NCBI RefSeq assembly: GCF_023283825.1
Contig: NZ_JAKILD010000002.1
Location: forward strand, 215,275-279,274
Reading direction: 5' to 3'
Length of the DNA: 64,000 bases
Source: Shewanella olleyana
GTDB lineage: Bacteria; Pseudomonadota; Gammaproteobacteria; Enterobacterales; Shewanellaceae
This document shows positions 37,500 to 46,457 of this stretch, in pieces; the stretch's first letter is position 1; each line of letters opens with the position of its first letter. Below the pieces are notes generated by a model, which did not search any database, was not told where the DNA came from, and saw nothing but the letters and a program-made list of their open reading frames with translations. The position numbers and the translations under genes were made by a program.

Positions 37500-40091
37500 T
37501 TAAAACTTAAAAGTATAACGAACATTCCAGCGGCGTCCGAGCCAATCATGCACCGAACTGGCATAGCCATTAGTCGGTGAAGAGGCGTAGGGTGGTTCTT
37601 CATCGGTTAGGTTACGCACTGATAATAATACATTGTGATGATCGTTAAGTTCGTAGCCAATACTGGCACTAAAGGTTAACCAATCTTCAACGGTTTCATT
37701 ATCAAACTTAAAGTCACCATCACCTAATGCGCTTATGTAATGGCCTGAAATACTGGCATTCCAACTATCAACTTGCCATTCTGTGCCTAAATCAATCACA
37801 CGTTCAGGGCGCGCTGTTTCTGATGCACCACTGAGCTTGCCGAGTAAATCTTCAACAGGTGTACTAGGTGTGATTTGGCGTTCAAATGAGAAGGTTTCTG
37901 TACCGGCTACATAAAATTTAAATGTACCAGCAGTGACCGTATCCAGACGATAGTTAACATTATAATCCAAGCCATCAGTACTTTGATTACCTACGTTAAA
38001 ATACCCTGTGCGTAGAAAACTAATATCACCCTGACTATCAACCACACAACCAAAGTCATCACCTAATTCAGCAATACTACCCACCACACTAGCAGGATCT
38101 TTAATACAGGCATCCAAAGTTGTATTGGCATCAATATCAACAATATCGTCATGCTCATAACGCCAATAATCGACAGTGAATTGCAATTCATCCGTTGCAT
38201 TCCACGACAAGCCCACGTTAACTGCTTGAGACTTTTCGGCTTCTAAGTCTTTATTACCTAAGGTTTCCTGGTCAAACTCTAGTTCACCTAAATCTGCCCC
38301 AGCAGTGCCACATAATGCGTTATAAGTTTCATTCGCACCACAATTAATATATTGACTGCCTAGTGAAGTGCCTGCCCCCAATTGTGATAACGATGGCGCC
38401 CTAAATCCTGTGCTCCAAGACGCCCGTAATACCAGCTCATCAATTGGGTTGTAACGTAATGAAACTTTGGGGTTTACATCACCACCAAAGTCACTGTAAT
38501 GGTCATAACGTAAAGCTGCGATTAAATCGAGTGAATCTGCTAGTGGGAAGTTAAACTCGCCATATGCTGCGTATTGAGTGCGATCGGCTGCAGCATCACT
38601 TGCTCCTAAACCAATAATTTCATTATTAACTGCGTTAATAGACGGTTTATCAAAAACCTCTTCTTTGCGGAACTCACCGCCAAAGACCGAACTGACCGTA
38701 CCTGCAGGTAGCTCAAATAAGTCTCCAGCAAAGTTAAAATCGAGCGAAAACACTTCTGACTCGCCTTGACGAACACCCGGATCGCGCAACACAGCAACTT
38801 CAGCTGCGCTGCTATCTTGGCCTAAATTAAAGGGGTTAAAGTTATCGTTTGCTACTGCCATATCTAGACTAGTCGCATTCATATAGCCCGATACATTTTT
38901 AATCTCATTAGTGGATTTACCATAGCTCAGTGCCGACTCAAAACTCCATTCGGCGATATCTCCTCTAATACCGGCTAACATGCGGTAGCTTTGAGTGTCA
39001 TATTCTTGAATTCGACGCTCAGGGAAACGAGTTCGTACCGTGATAAAGTCACTTACGCTGCCATCCAGCATATCGATATCTTGAATATATTGAGGAACAT
39101 TTATCGAGTCGCCCGCAACATCAACACTATAACCTGCGGGTGCTTCATAGGATGAGCCATTATTTTGTTGAAACATCCCTTCAGCAAAAAACTCTAAACC
39201 ACTATCAAGTCGATAGATATGATTCAGTGTCGCGCCGATGTTTTCATAGTCTGGTTGAATCGCGCGTTGGATCACATAGTCATAGTTACAGCGGCTACCA
39301 CTTTTTTGAGTATCGTCACCACACCAATTCTCGGCGTAGTCATCTCCGTCAATTGTCATGCGAGTATTAGACTTATAGGTCACATTAACGGGTCTATCAC
39401 TATTAAAAATAGGATTACGTGTAGCGTAGTCAACCACAAGTGTTGTATTGCTATTGGTGGTCTCGAATCCACCAGCATAGGTCAGGTTGGTGCGACTGGC
39501 ATCGTGCTCTGAAGTGTCATCACCATATTGGGCTGTTAGCTCATGACCCACAAAGTCTTTGCGCAAAATAAAGTTAATTACCCCGGCAATAGCATCTGAA
39601 CCATAAATTGATGACGCGCCATCGGTTAATACATCAATCCGTTCAATGGCAGAAAGTGGGATAGAGTTAACGTTTACAAAAGAGTCTGAACCGTTAGAAA
39701 ATGAATCAACGGCCACACGACGACCATTGACTAATACCAGAGTAGAGCTGGAACCTAGCCCGCGTAAACTGACTCCTGAAGCGCCAGCTGGTGAACCATC
39801 TGCACCCGCAACACCGCCTGACTCAGAGAATGTTCCTGCGCTTGAGGCTTGGGGTAAATCACGTAAAAATTCACTGACAGATCCATAACCTTTTTTGGCT
39901 ATTTCATCTTGGCTAAAACTTTGTAAAGGGTTAGCCCCTTCCATATCTACACCTTTAAGGCGAGATCCTGTTACTTCAACCCGTTCTACGGTCTGTTGTT
40001 GTTCTGATTTTTCTAATTCGTTGGCAACGGCTAAGGCTACAGGTGATAACGCCATGCCCAACACGGCGCATAAAAGTACTGAACTTCTCAT
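37500..40091 (-). CDS. TonB-dependent outer-membrane receptor
   Basis: An 863-residue receptor. It has a signal peptide (1 to about 22), a TonB-box-like region (VERVEVTGSRLKGVDMEG), a plug domain (about 45-170, with IERIDVLTDGASSIYGSDAIAGVINF) and a 22-strand barrel ending in NVRYTFKF with a terminal Phe. It belongs to the large marine group that imports oligomers such as peptides and glycans. The locus suggests that the ligand is cyanophycin fragments. It is divergent from cyanophycinase with 348 bases between. Confidence 0.9.
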   Translation of the reverse strand: MRSSVLLCAVLGMALSPVALAVANELEKSEQQQTVERVEVTGSRLKGVDMEGANPLQSFSQDEIAKKGYGSVSEFLRDLPQASSAGTFSESGGVAGADGSPAGASGVSLRGLGSSSTLVLVNGRRVAVDSFSNGSDSFVNVNSIPLSAIERIDVLTDGASSIYGSDAIAGVINFILRKDFVGHELTAQYGDDTSEHDASRTNLTYAGGFETTNSNTTLVVDYATRNPIFNSDRPVNVTYKSNTRMTIDGDDYAENWCGDDTQKSGSRCNYDYVIQRAIQPDYENIGATLNHIYRLDSGLEFFAEGMFQQNNGSSYEAPAGYSVDVAGDSINVPQYIQDIDMLDGSVSDFITVRTRFPERRIQEYDTQSYRMLAGIRGDIAEWSFESALSYGKSTNEIKNVSGYMNATSLDMAVANDNFNPFNLGQDSSAAEVAVLRDPGVRQGESEVFSLDFNFAGDLFELPAGTVSSVFGGEFRKEEVFDKPSINAVNNEIIGLGASDAAADRTQYAAYGEFNFPLADSLDLIAALRYDHYSDFGGDVNPKVSLRYNPIDELVLRASWSTGFRAPSLSQLGAGTSLGSQYINCGANETYNALCGTAGADLGELEFDQETLGNKDLEAEKSQAVNVGLSWNATDELQFTVDYWRYEHDDIVDIDANTTLDACIKDPASVVGSIAELGDDFGCVVDSQGDISFLRTGYFNVGNQSTDGLDYNVNYRLDTVTAGTFKFYVAGTETFSFERQITPSTPVEDLLGKLSGASETARPERVIDLGTEWQVDSWNASISGHYISALGDGDFKFDNETVEDWLTFSASIGYELNDHHNVLLSVRNLTDEEPPYASSPTNGYASSVHDWLGRRWNVRYTFKF

Positions 40092-40439
40092 GGTAAGCTC
40101 CCGATAAATCTTTAATTGTAATTTTTAGACGTGGCTACACTGCGCGTGAGTCAATACGCTTGGCATTAATAAATGTTTGCAGGTAGTACAACGTCAATCA
40201 AATGATTGAGAGGGGAGTAAGACGGCTAGATAAAACTCCACCAAACACTAACGTGTTCAGTAGGTTATTCGTCCCACCATTCAGACAGATACCAATTACG
40301 GAAGTGGTATCTTTGGAAAAGAGTTGCAGAAAATATCATTGTTATAAAAAATAATCCTTTGTTGTTGATATGTTAAGAGGCTATCCGTAATATGATGTTT
40401 GAGTCAATACATGGCAGACACTTTTTTTTGAGTGCAACC
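40092..40439. other. Divergent promoter region of receptor and cyanophycinase
   Basis: A 348-base spacer with no recognised operator. An in-frame ATG at 40392 precedes the chosen cyanophycinase start. Confidence 0.4.
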
Positions 40440-42164
40440 ATGAAAATTATTTCTAAAATTAAATTATTCATATTTTTTAGCAGCTTAGCTTTTAGTTTAT
40501 TTCTGCAATTATTGTTTGTTGGTAATAGCTGGGCAGAAAAAAGCGTTTTATCAAAACGAGAAAACCCATTATTTCCAGGTTTTGATTTAATGTTGGTAGG
40601 CGGCGGCTTAAAAACCTGTAGCTCATTGTCGTCAAATTCCTGCGCCGAAAGCGTTGCTTTTTCTCCAAATGCCAAATTATCAATTCAATATCACTTCAGT
40701 CTTGATTGGCTTGAGCGGGCATTAAGCCATACTAGTTTGCAAACATTATCGTTAACTCAAATAAACTCATTACGGAAAGCCAGCCAACAAGCGGCGCAAA
40801 GCAGTGTCAGCTTAAGCCAGTTTAAGGATGCCATTGGCCAGATTAACAATCACTTATTGAATGATTTTACCGACCAGCAATACTATGCTTTGCTCGATTT
40901 ATTAGAACAAGAGCAACGCACCGAAACTGGTGAAGTCTTGCAAGAGCAAGTCATGCTCAATGCAACCGAGAAGCCATATGGCCCGGCTATTTATCGACGA
41001 TTTACCGCGCAGGCTTTGCTAAAAAAGCAGCAACGTACCCCTAATGCGACACGCCCATTAATTGGAATTGTGACGGCTTCAGCCAGAGACCCATTTGAGC
41101 CCATTTCCTTTTATACTAGTGCATTTGAACAGGCTGGCGCAGATGTCATTTGGCTACCCTTAGATGCGGCTTTGCAAGCCGGAATATACAATAAACAATG
41201 CAATAAATTGCCAATATTGCGTCAGCAACTACAAGGCAATGTTGATAAAGCTCGGCTTTATCCGACACACACCCAAATACAACAACGCCTGTGCGAATCA
41301 CCTAAAGAATTGTATGAGTTACTTGAAAGTCTTGATGGCCTATTTCTAAATGGTGGCGATCAAAGTTTAACCTTAACAGCATGGTTAACTCCTGATAAAA
41401 AACCCTCTAAAGCATTAACGTTAATTAAAAATCGGCTAGCTAATAAGCAGATAGTCATTGGTGGTACCAGTGCAGGAACGGCTGTGATGACGGCAGCGAA
41501 TATGATCACTGGCGGGACCAGTGACGGTGCAATGCAGCATGGTGTGTTTAGTGCAAAACCACCAAGTGAGCGATGTGAAATTAATCACTGTGAGGGAGAG
41601 ATACATGCCACAGCAGTGACCTACCGTGTAGAAGGTGGATTGGGATTATTTCCATTTGGGATAACTGACACGCATTTTTCTGAGCGAGCACGTCAAATCA
41701 GATTATTAATGTTAACCGCATCAACTGATAGCGAAATGGGTTTTGGGGTGGATGAAAATACTGCCTTGTTAGTTAACACTGCAGATAAACGTTTGTCCGT
41801 CATAGGTGAGAATGGTGTGTGGGTCATCGAGCAAACTCAAGCCAAAGAAACAGGCAGCGATAGGCTAAGTTTCAGCGGGATATCGCATTATTTAACCTCA
41901 GGAAGTCAAGCCGAACTTAATGGTAGCAGTTTGCAACTGACTAATAGTAGTCTATCAGAACTGAAAAAATCAGCGGATATTAAAAGTAATATTCCAGTAT
42001 ACCTACAATGGATAAATCAAGCCTGCCATGAAGGCAGAATATTAAGGACGCTTATTAATGATTTTGAGTTAACAATGCAGCCAATGACAAGTAACGGTTG
42101 CAAGGGAGAGTTAAATAATAAGCAAAGTTATATTGATTTTAAGCTATTACTACAACAACGGTAA
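40440..42164 (+). CDS. cphB: Exported cyanophycinase
   Basis: About 574 residues from ATG 40440. An N-terminal signal peptide (MKIISKIKLFIFF...NSWAEK) directs export. The S51 peptidase core shows LMLVGGGLKTC, LDGLFLNGGDQSLTL, the catalytic Ser344 in IGGTSAGTAVM, and TDTHFSERARQIRLLM. Cyanophycinase cuts the Arg-Asp storage polymer cyanophycin to beta-Asp-Arg. At nearly 600 residues it is longer than cyanobacterial CphB (~270) and has inserts before and after the nucleophile, as in exported versions of marine bacteria. ATG 40392 would put 16 residues before the signal and is less likely. Confidence 0.87.
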   Translation: MKIISKIKLFIFFSSLAFSLFLQLLFVGNSWAEKSVLSKRENPLFPGFDLMLVGGGLKTCSSLSSNSCAESVAFSPNAKLSIQYHFSLDWLERALSHTSLQTLSLTQINSLRKASQQAAQSSVSLSQFKDAIGQINNHLLNDFTDQQYYALLDLLEQEQRTETGEVLQEQVMLNATEKPYGPAIYRRFTAQALLKKQQRTPNATRPLIGIVTASARDPFEPISFYTSAFEQAGADVIWLPLDAALQAGIYNKQCNKLPILRQQLQGNVDKARLYPTHTQIQQRLCESPKELYELLESLDGLFLNGGDQSLTLTAWLTPDKKPSKALTLIKNRLANKQIVIGGTSAGTAVMTAANMITGGTSDGAMQHGVFSAKPPSERCEINHCEGEIHATAVTYRVEGGLGLFPFGITDTHFSERARQIRLLMLTASTDSEMGFGVDENTALLVNTADKRLSVIGENGVWVIEQTQAKETGSDRLSFSGISHYLTSGSQAELNGSSLQLTNSSLSELKKSADIKSNIPVYLQWINQACHEGRILRTLINDFELTMQPMTSNGCKGELNNKQSYIDFKLLLQQR

Positions 42165-42436
42165 AATAAGTTACGTTAGAAGATGTTTATAATGCTTGCT
42201 CGAATTAAAAATTTAATCGAGTTGAGTGGAATGATGATTAGTCATCAAAGCCAGAACTCAGGTCATAAGTGCGACACTCTTAATTGTGGCATAAAAGAAG
42301 CCAAAGGCTTAAGGTGATTGGCTTTAATCTCGTCAAAGAAAAAATTCAAAGAAAAAAATTTAAAGATAAAAAGCCAAGATAAAAAGGCCACTATTGCAGT
42401 AATTGGTCGTTATAACTATCTATTAAATGAATCTAA

Positions 42437-42561
42437 TGAAAACGACTTTTCTGTTGGCGGATTTTTACTAGGTCGGGAGAAATGTCTTCTAAATTTAGCA
42501 TATTACATCCTTGTAATGATGAACTAACAATAGCTTAGTCGATATTGATTATATCGCGAAC
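42437..42561 (-). repeat. Direct repeat copy B flanking the cyanophycin locus
   Basis: 125 bases matching 34131-34254 with few differences. The minus strand has AAGGATGTAATATG and a 22-codon frame MLNLEDISPDLVKIRQQ ending in a TAG. Confidence 0.8.
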
Positions 42562-42722
42562 CTATTGTGCTTTTTAACGTTCCTTTAAACTTAATCTGTC
42601 CTAAAATCCTCGTTTAATCGTATATTTTTATCGTTCTTCATCTCTAATGATTGCTGATATTTTTCCATCAGCAAATGAAGTAACGATACGTGTTTTCCTA
42701 ATGTTTAACACTCAGAAATAAG

Positions 42723-42774
42723 GTATAACACCCATACTGTATAAATATGGCTCTGTTGTATTTCTGTGTGGCTA
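42723..42774. repeat. Left terminal inverted repeat of the IS1595-type element
   Basis: It pairs with 45083-45134, with 5 mismatches in 52 bases. It lies 33 bases from the RhuM-Fic stop. Confidence 0.88.
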
Positions 42775-42807
42775 AAACTTCGAGCAAAATGCCCTTGGCT
42801 GTCATAC

Positions 42808-43812
42808 CTAAGCAGGGGCTAGCATATTTATAATTAATCGAACCATTACATCCTTTTGCTTGGGATCTGACTCAGCAACCAGTAACGTTAATGCTGCTAA
42901 CCCTGCATCATTAATCACAGAGCTGCCATCATCATTGTATAGTCGATTGTTTCTATGTAAGAAATCGACAAACAAAAATGCTGCTGAACGTTTATTTCCG
43001 TCCGAAAAGGGGTGGTTTTTTACGACAAAGTACAACAGATGAGCAGCTTTTGACTCTAATGATGGGTAGGCAGGCTCCCCGAAAACAGTTTGCTCCAAAT
43101 TTCCAAAAATACTACCAAGGCCATCCCCTCGTGGCTGTGCAAAAAGATTTGTTGCTTGCTGTTTTGATATAAGGTCGGTTTTTAGCTCTTCCAGTGCTAG
43201 CTGTGCTTCATTCGGGAGAGGCAATGCTCCACCTTCTGTACCTTGCGGCTCAGTCAGGAGACCTTCATCATACCGCTGTAACCACAAGAAGGTATGAGTG
43301 TATTTACTAATGATATCAACAATACCTTTGCTACTAGATAAGGTTAACTCTGGTGATTGGATGGATTTTTGTACCAGTTTCAATGCTGCTTCCAACTCTT
43401 GAGCGTTTGATTCGAAGCGAGCATGATCGATTGTATAGCCTTTTATTAAATGCTCTTTTAGTAGCTTGGTAGCCCACTGTCGGAATCTAACACCACGCTT
43501 GGAGTTAACCCTGTAACCCACTGAAATAATAGCGTCTAAATTATAGTGCTTAAGCGTCCGCCTTACCTTTCTGCGACCTTCTTGACGAACTACCGAGAAA
43601 TCCTCGGTACTTGAGTTTTCAAGTAGTTCCTCATCAATAAAGATGTTTTTTAGGTGCAAGCCAACATTATCTGTAGATGTTGCAAATAGCTCAGCCATCT
43701 GACTTTGCGTGAGCCAAACGCTTTCATTATGGACTTTTACCTCAACACTGCCTGCATCAGTCTCGAAGATTTCTACGTTAATTTCACTAATATCACTCAA
43801 GAGTTCACCCAT
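42808..43812 (-). CDS. RhuM-Fic fusion protein (IS passenger)
   Basis: A 334-residue protein. The N-terminal RhuM domain (about 15-150) has ESVWLTQSQMAELFATS and IISVGYRVNSKRGVRFRQWA. The C-terminal Fic/Doc domain has HPFSDGNKRSAAFLF at 267-281, the full AMPylation or phosphotransfer motif. Such proteins are annotated as virulence RhuM/Fic family; the target is unknown. ATG 43812 overlaps the winged-helix gene by 8 bases, and the TTG at 43821 is less likely. It is the last gene of the transposase operon, within the inverted repeats. Confidence 0.85.
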   Translation of the reverse strand: MGELLSDISEINVEIFETDAGSVEVKVHNESVWLTQSQMAELFATSTDNVGLHLKNIFIDEELLENSSTEDFSVVRQEGRRKVRRTLKHYNLDAIISVGYRVNSKRGVRFRQWATKLLKEHLIKGYTIDHARFESNAQELEAALKLVQKSIQSPELTLSSSKGIVDIISKYTHTFLWLQRYDEGLLTEPQGTEGGALPLPNEAQLALEELKTDLISKQQATNLFAQPRGDGLGSIFGNLEQTVFGEPAYPSLESKAAHLLYFVVKNHPFSDGNKRSAAFLFVDFLHRNNRLYNDDGSSVINDAGLAALTLLVAESDPKQKDVMVRLIINMLAPA

Positions 43813-44107
43813 CAATATCAATTTGCATAGACTGATATGATAGCACGCTACAGACGTGCGTAAAGTTGTTTCTCACCCAGTCCTTGTTGACAGCGCCCCA
43901 GTCAACAACACGATATTTCCCTTTCGAATATTGTTCAATTTTAACCTCGATTTCATGGAGGGCTTTAATCGTATCTTGTGCTGTTCTCCGAGGCATCCCC
44001 GTGATCTCAACGATTTTAGGGACAGTGTTAAAATCACTGTCTATCAGGTGAGCAACAAGTAGTCTGCGAAGGAATGAAGTCTGAGTTTTACTTGGTTTGG
44101 AGATCAT
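43805..44107 (-). CDS. Winged-helix DNA-binding protein (IS passenger)
   Basis: A 100-residue protein with a winged helix-turn-helix (VPKIVEITGMPRRTAQDTIKALHEIEVKIEQ, then YSKGKYRVVDWG as the wing). Its ATG overlaps the transposase stop (ATGA), and its end overlaps the RhuM-Fic start. It may regulate the element or serve as an antitoxin-like partner for the Fic protein; this is inference from position. Confidence 0.75.
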   Translation of the reverse strand: MISKPSKTQTSFLRRLLVAHLIDSDFNTVPKIVEITGMPRRTAQDTIKALHEIEVKIEQYSKGKYRVVDWGAVNKDWVRNNFTHVCSVLSYQSMQIDIDG

Positions 44108-45072
44108 ACGGTTAGAGCCTCATTTATCCATAGGGTCTCTTCACCATATCCTTTATCTCGCATCCATATATGCCATGCGAGGTAATTTCCTAAGTAAGCG
44201 GTGCCGACACCTTTAAATCTGTCTAACCACTCCTTAAAGTGAGCTATGAATCCGTTCACATGCTGTATGTGGTAGACATCATCAATCACACGCCCATCTG
44301 ATGCGATTATCCGTTTGTGGTCGAGTTTGATATCTAAGTTACTAACGATGCTTTTGTATGAAAGATTACCGTCAGTGCATAAGCAGCAACCTTCTGTTAA
44401 TAATGGGGTTATAGCCTCAGCTAGATTCTCTTTGGTATTGCGATCCATCACTCGATATGTGAACTGATCGCCACGTTGGTATGAGATAAGAAAGGGTACT
44501 AGTGGAACCTTACCACCACCACGCTTGCGTGATTCTCTAGGCATTTGGCGACACCCCTTAAATGATTCAGGCAAGAATGCCTCATCGGCCTCTATGATGC
44601 CTGTGAAAGAGGCTGGTTGATTCTGATTGGGCATTTGCAGGAATCTGTGTCGCCAGAAGAAAGCGGTTCTTAGATTGATCTTGAGATGTCGAGCTATTTT
44701 CCTTAGTGAAACCCCATCCCACATCAACGCAGCGTAGGCTAACCACTTGTCTTCCTTACGCATTTTAAATAGGGGCGTCCCTGTCAAAGAGCAGAAGGTT
44801 TTCCTGCATTCCTTGCAACGATAGCGCTGAATGCCTTTCGTCGTAACTCCATGCTTAACGAACTCTATAGAGTGGCAGTGGGGGCAATCAGAAACAGTTT
44901 GCTCTCGCTCAGCAATTACCTTTCCAACAGTATCACTATTGAGTTTTTCTTTGACCGAGTTGTTTAGCCACTTGGTGTCAGCATAGTTGAGGGAGGGGAC
45001 GAGTTGCAGTATCTTATCTAAGTTATTGATTCCCATTGTTACCGCCACCTGCTTTGTTCTTGTAGGGATCAT
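44104..45072 (-). CDS. IS1595-family transposase
   Basis: A 322-residue transposase. The N-terminal zinc ribbon shows CPHCHSIEFVKHG and YRCKECRKTF. A helix-turn-helix (WDGVSLRKIARHLKINLRTAFFWRH) follows, then the ISXO2-like DDE domain with IIEADEAFL, LCTDGNLSYK and VNGFIAHFKEWLDRFKGV. The length is normal. ATG 45072 is used; ATG 45036 is an alternative with a better ribosome-binding site. The gene appears intact. Confidence 0.9.
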   Translation of the reverse strand: MIPTRTKQVAVTMGINNLDKILQLVPSLNYADTKWLNNSVKEKLNSDTVGKVIAEREQTVSDCPHCHSIEFVKHGVTTKGIQRYRCKECRKTFCSLTGTPLFKMRKEDKWLAYAALMWDGVSLRKIARHLKINLRTAFFWRHRFLQMPNQNQPASFTGIIEADEAFLPESFKGCRQMPRESRKRGGGKVPLVPFLISYQRGDQFTYRVMDRNTKENLAEAITPLLTEGCCLCTDGNLSYKSIVSNLDIKLDHKRIIASDGRVIDDVYHIQHVNGFIAHFKEWLDRFKGVGTAYLGNYLAWHIWMRDKGYGEETLWINEALTV

Positions 45073-45082
45073 TATTATAGAC

Positions 45083-45134
45083 TAGCAACACAGAAGTACA
45101 ACAGAACCATAAATATACAGTATGGGTGTTATAC
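45083..45134. repeat. Right terminal inverted repeat of the IS1595-type element
   Basis: Complement of 42723-42774. It ends 66 bases before umuC. It contains TACTGTATATTTATGG on the minus strand, similar to half of a LexA site, but this is part of both repeats. Confidence 0.88.
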
Positions 45135-45200
45135 TCATTTACATTACATTCATATCGCTATGTAAAATTCATCTAAGAAATGAAGTAGGCGGAGGTCCAT

Positions 45201-46457
45201 ATGTTTGCTTTAGTAGATGCAAACTCATTCTATTGCAGTGCTGAGCAAGTCTTTCGGCCAGACTGGCGTGGCAAACCCATTATTGTATTAAGTAATAACG
45301 ACGGTTGTATTGTTGCTGCTAACCGCCAGGCTAAAGAGCTTGGTGTCCCTAAGTTTTCGCCTTACTTTGAGATTAAGGGGTTTTGTCAAAATAAAGGAGT
45401 GATAGCCTGCTCAAGTAATTACGAACTCTATGCCGATTTGTCTATGAAAATGATGAATATTATCGGTCGCTTTGCACCTGAGCAGCATGTGTATTCAATC
45501 GATGAAAGCTTTTTATCTTTTAAACAATGCTATCCAGCTATTACTTGTTTACGTTCCCATGGACAACTTATTCGACGTGCAGTTTGGAAGGAAACACGAT
45601 TGCCGGTGTGTGTTGGTATGGGCTCAACCTTAACGTTAGCGAAAGCTGCTAATCATGCTGCCAAAAAATTACCTGGTTATCAGGGTGTTTGCGTTATTGA
45701 TAATGAACAAGAACGTATTGCTATTCTACAATCAATGAATGTCGATGATGTATGGGGCATTGGTCGACGTATCAGTAAAAAGTTAGCGCTGTTAAATATC
45801 AAAAATGCATTTCAACTCGCCAATATGCCTAGCGCATTAGCTCGCAAGCAATTTAGTATCGAAATAGAACGGACAGTTCGAGAGTTAAACGGTCAAGTAT
45901 GTAAGCAATGGGATGAAGCGAGGGCAGATAAACAGCAAATATTTTCAACACGAAGTGTAGGTGAGCGCATTGTCGACTTTGATGGTTTACTGCAAGCTTT
46001 GAGTAAACATGTGGCTATTGCAGCGGTGAAAGCACGCAAACAAGGCTCTCTTTGTAAAAAGATGATGCTGTTTGCCAGCAGTTCTCCGTTTGATGAGCAC
46101 CCAGCAAGTTTTAAGGTACTAGTACCATTCACATGTCCAACGCATTGTACGCATGAGTTAACAAATGCAATGAGTGAAGCTGCACCAAAATTGTTTCGTG
46201 CCGGTGTTCGCTACTACAAAATAGGAGTAGGGCTCATTGAACTCAGTAGTGAGAAGCACACGCAATATGATTTATTTAACAAACCAAAAGCCAAACCAGC
46301 CTTAATGGAAGCACTCGATGGTATTAATCAACGCTATGGAAATGACACACTATTTTTAGCAGCACAAGGAATTGAGCAAAAATGGGCGATGCGAAGAGAG
46401 CTACTTTCACCTCAATATACAACTGATTGGAATTGTATACCCAGAATAAAATGTTAG
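45201..46457 (+). CDS. umuC: DNA polymerase V catalytic subunit UmuC
   Basis: The 418-residue Y-family polymerase carries out translesion synthesis. Catalytic carboxylates are Asp6 (FALVDANSFY) and Asp101-Glu102 (YSIDESFL). The C-terminal region has the little-finger domain and a UmuC-type tail. GGAGG precedes the ATG. The usual upstream partner umuD is absent, and the IS1595-type element ends 66 bases upstream. No complete LexA site is visible, so SOS control may be lost. Frame and length appear intact. Confidence 0.93.
   Translation: MFALVDANSFYCSAEQVFRPDWRGKPIIVLSNNDGCIVAANRQAKELGVPKFSPYFEIKGFCQNKGVIACSSNYELYADLSMKMMNIIGRFAPEQHVYSIDESFLSFKQCYPAITCLRSHGQLIRRAVWKETRLPVCVGMGSTLTLAKAANHAAKKLPGYQGVCVIDNEQERIAILQSMNVDDVWGIGRRISKKLALLNIKNAFQLANMPSALARKQFSIEIERTVRELNGQVCKQWDEARADKQQIFSTRSVGERIVDFDGLLQALSKHVAIAAVKARKQGSLCKKMMLFASSSPFDEHPASFKVLVPFTCPTHCTHELTNAMSEAAPKLFRAGVRYYKIGVGLIELSSEKHTQYDLFNKPKAKPALMEALDGINQRYGNDTLFLAAQGIEQKWAMRRELLSPQYTTDWNCIPRIKC

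Larger units (their letters stand above)
42723..45134 (-). mobile_element. IS1595-type element with two passenger genes
   Basis: A 2,412-bp element bounded by 52-bp inverted repeats (42723-42774 and 45083-45134, 47 of 52 identical, ends GTATAACACCC). It carries three overlapping minus-strand genes: transposase, winged-helix protein and RhuM-Fic protein. The 8-bp flanks (GAAATAAG and TCATTTAC) do not match, so no target duplication is seen. Confidence 0.87.

Noticed and set aside
42318..42527. 69-codon open frame beginning MALISSKKKFKEKN
   Set aside because: It reads through the direct repeat on the strand opposite to the remnant frame; the Lys-rich start reflects A-rich DNA.
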